NCBI GenBank assembly: GCA_002779555.1 | Contig: PEWI01000169.1 | Location: forward strand, 1,076-8,378 | Length of the DNA: 7,303 nucleotides | Direction of reading: 5' to 3' | Source: Candidatus Bathyarchaeota archaeon CG07_land_8_20_14_0_80_47_9 | GTDB taxonomy: Archaea > Thermoproteota > Bathyarchaeia > Bathyarchaeales > Bathycorpusculaceae | Shown: one piece after another, positions 6,274 to 7,303 of the stretch | Numbering within the stretch: the stretch's first letter is position 1 | How the letters are laid out: each line of letters opens with the position of its first letter | The notes under the pieces: model-generated | What the model was told of the DNA's origin: nothing | What the model saw: the letters and a program-made list of their open reading frames with translations, nothing else | Database searches by the model: none | Made by a program: the position numbers and the translations under genes

Positions 6274-6324
6274 CTTAAGATCCCGTCCCGAAGGGGTCCG
6301 TGAGTTCAAATCTCACCCCTGCAC
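6274..6324 (+). repeat. Orphan tRNA-Leu 3' half from the anticodon loop to the acceptor (possible att remnant)
   Basis: The segment begins with a leucine-type anticodon loop CTTAAGA (6274-6280, anticodon UAA). It continues through TCCCG, a 14-nt variable arm (CCC-GAA-GGG) and a perfectly paired T arm, GTGAG-TTCAAAT-CTCAC (6300-6316). It ends in CCCTGCAC. Against the intact tRNA-Leu, 21 of 26 variable-plus-T-arm positions match, and the T-stem differences are compensated on both sides. It therefore comes from a different tRNA-Leu gene rather than from a decayed copy. The 5' anticodon-stem partner CGGGA, the D arm and the 5' acceptor are absent. The acceptor lacks one base and CCA is replaced. 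A segment from the anticodon loop to the 3' end matches the extent of known archaeal virus/plasmid att sites such as that of SSV1. Confidence 0.75.
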
Positions 6325-6351
6325 TGTATGATCAAATAGGGCCTTACTCAG

Positions 6352-6591
6352 ATGAAGCTAAAATATACATTCGAGCTGGACACGTATGCTAGGGATGATA
6401 CTAGTAGCCTGGACAACCTCGTTAGACATATAGATGAGTGCGACGTAGAATTCTTGTTCGGCAATAAACACAGGCTTATAGCCATTAATGTTGTCGTTCC
6501 CAACGTAAAGGTAACTTACAATTCTGCAGGCAAGATTAAGCCTCTTGACAAAAGCGCGCGTAGTAGTGGGAATCTTGCTTTTGAGATGTAG
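6352..6591 (+). CDS. Hypothetical 79-aa protein
   Basis: I do not recognise this family. The sequence alternates predicted strands (KLKYTFEL, DVEFLF, RLIAINVVVPNVKVTY) with one short helix (SSLDNLVRHIDEC), compatible with a small alpha/beta or beta-rich domain. The C-terminal 20 residues are polar and probably flexible. There are no cysteine pairs, membrane segments or catalytic motifs. ATG at 6352 opens 25 nt after the tRNA-Leu 3' half. No Shine-Dalgarno and only a weak AT-rich stretch (ATCAAATAGG) lie upstream, so expression is uncertain. It could be a truncated remnant of a longer gene. The reading frame is clean and the codons look ordinary for the window. Confidence 0.45.
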   Translation: MKLKYTFELDTYARDDTSSLDNLVRHIDECDVEFLFGNKHRLIAINVVVPNVKVTYNSAGKIKPLDKSARSSGNLAFEM

Positions 6592-6616
6592 AATGAAAGC
6601 GCACGCCTAGGTAAAC

Positions 6617-6623
6617 AATATAT
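6617..6623 (+). promoter_or_regulatory. Probable box A of nadA
   Basis: AATATAT is centred about 48 nt before the nadA ATG, predicting initiation near 6647 and a leader of about 20 nt that carries a weak GAAAGG ribosome site at 6659-6664. It separates nadA from the small genes upstream as its own transcription unit. Confidence 0.45.
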
Positions 6624-6667
6624 CTTGCGTTTTGTTTAGCAGATTTTTAGAGCGTGATGAAAGGCGC

Positions 6668-7303
6668 ATGCAAGTGACACTGGCCGAGAAGATCTGCGAG
6701 CTGAAAAAGGAAAAGAAAGCGATAATTTTGGCGCACAACTACCAAAGGCCAGAAATCCAAGACATAGCCGACTATGTGGGCGACAGCATAGAGCTGAGCC
6801 GAAAAGCCATGGAAGAAAAAGAAGCTAAGATAATAGTCTTCTCAGCCGTAGACTTTATGGCAGAATCCGCGGTAATTCTGAACCCGCAAAAGAAGGTTTT
6901 GCTTCCAAGCTTGGGCGCACGTTGCCCGATGGCGCAGATGCTCACTGTGGACGAGATAAAACGGATGAAAGCACTCCACCCGAGCGTGCCATTGGTTTTG
7001 TACGTGAACACGCTTGCGTCGGCGAAGGCCAACTGTGACATCTGCTGCACCTCGGCAAACGCTGTGAAAGTCATCCAGTCCCTAGATGTGGACACTGTGC
7101 TTTTCGGGCCGGACCGAAACTTGGCAGAGTACGTTCAAAGAAAGACTGGAAAGACAGTCATCCCAGTTCCGGAGTGGGGTTTCTGTCCGACGCATCTGCT
7201 TTTCCAGCCTGAAGACGTGCGGATACTGAAGATGGAGCATCCTGAAGCCGCTGTTATGGTTCATCCTGAATGCACGTTTGAAATGCAGAAGACAGCCGAC
7301 TTC
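6668..7303 (+). CDS. nadA: Quinolinate synthase NadA, N-terminal part, cut by the window edge
   Basis: NadA condenses iminoaspartate with dihydroxyacetone phosphate to quinolinate in de novo NAD synthesis, using an oxygen-sensitive 4Fe-4S cluster in the cytoplasm. The 212 visible codons show AHNYQRPEIQDIADYVGDS at about 22-40. VDFMAESAVILNP follows at 61-73. LPSLGARCPMA carries the first cluster cysteine (C86). YVNTLASAKANCDICCTSANAVKV spans about 112-135. EWGFCPTH carries the second cluster cysteine (C173), and HPEC lies at 199-202. The third cluster cysteine lies beyond the window; family length is about 300-350 aa. The usual FCGV before FMAE reads FSAV here. ATG at 6668 is the only suitable start in frame. 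nadB/aspartate dehydrogenase and nadC would be expected nearby but are not in view. Confidence 0.96.
   Translation, partial: MQVTLAEKICELKKEKKAIILAHNYQRPEIQDIADYVGDSIELSRKAMEEKEAKIIVFSAVDFMAESAVILNPQKKVLLPSLGARCPMAQMLTVDEIKRMKALHPSVPLVLYVNTLASAKANCDICCTSANAVKVIQSLDVDTVLFGPDRNLAEYVQRKTGKTVIPVPEWGFCPTHLLFQPEDVRILKMEHPEAAVMVHPECTFEMQKTADF

Noticed and set aside
6328..6339. ATG at 6328 as an upstream start for the 79-aa gene
   Set aside because: It is followed after two codons (ATC AAA) by a TAG stop.
1..7303. CRISPR array, insertion sequence with terminal inverted repeats, rRNA or integrase gene
   Set aside because: No regularly spaced short identical repeats, transposase or integrase motifs, or rRNA sequence were seen on either strand.

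Overview
The window is archaeal. The evidence is an archaeal-type RNA polymerase gene pair (undivided RpoB followed by the separate A' part of the largest subunit), a tRNA-Leu with an intron framed by a bulge-helix-bulge motif, TATA-like box A elements about 25-30 nt upstream of starts, and occasional TTG starts. An unsplit B subunit argues against the methanogen/halophile group that carries B''/B'. Together with moderate GC and a zinc-ribbon/small-protein-rich neighbourhood, this suggests a TACK-type archaeon, possibly Bathyarchaeia. That lineage guess is inference from style, not from a search.

Left part (1-4488, minus strand): rpoB and, one nucleotide after its stop, the first 373 codons of rpoA1 (A'), which leaves the window at its left edge. 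The pair reads leftward from a promoter near 4514-4520. There is no rpoH gene directly upstream of rpoB, where many archaea have one.

Middle part (4489-6600, plus strand): a divergent intergenic region, then a small HExxH protein resembling the ImmA/IrrE (M78) metallopeptidases. It is followed by an intron-containing tRNA-Leu(CAA) with encoded CCA. Next come three small genes (a zinc-ribbon protein, a stand-alone retropepsin-like aspartic protease and an orphan 79-aa protein) and a broken small ORF. Two further tRNA-Leu 3' halves without 5' halves lie among these genes, at about 5761-5808 and 6274-6324. Both are in the same orientation as the intact tRNA, and the 3' ends of the three copies are about 513 and 518 bp apart. 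This is the geometry left by repeated integration at a tRNA 3' end, so the stretch looks like a worn accretion site. No integrase is visible.

Right part (6668-7303, plus strand): the first 212 codons of nadA (quinolinate synthase), with its own box A, running off the right edge.

The RNA polymerase genes and nadA are conserved housekeeping genes. The small genes between them form the accessory part and hold most of the findings.
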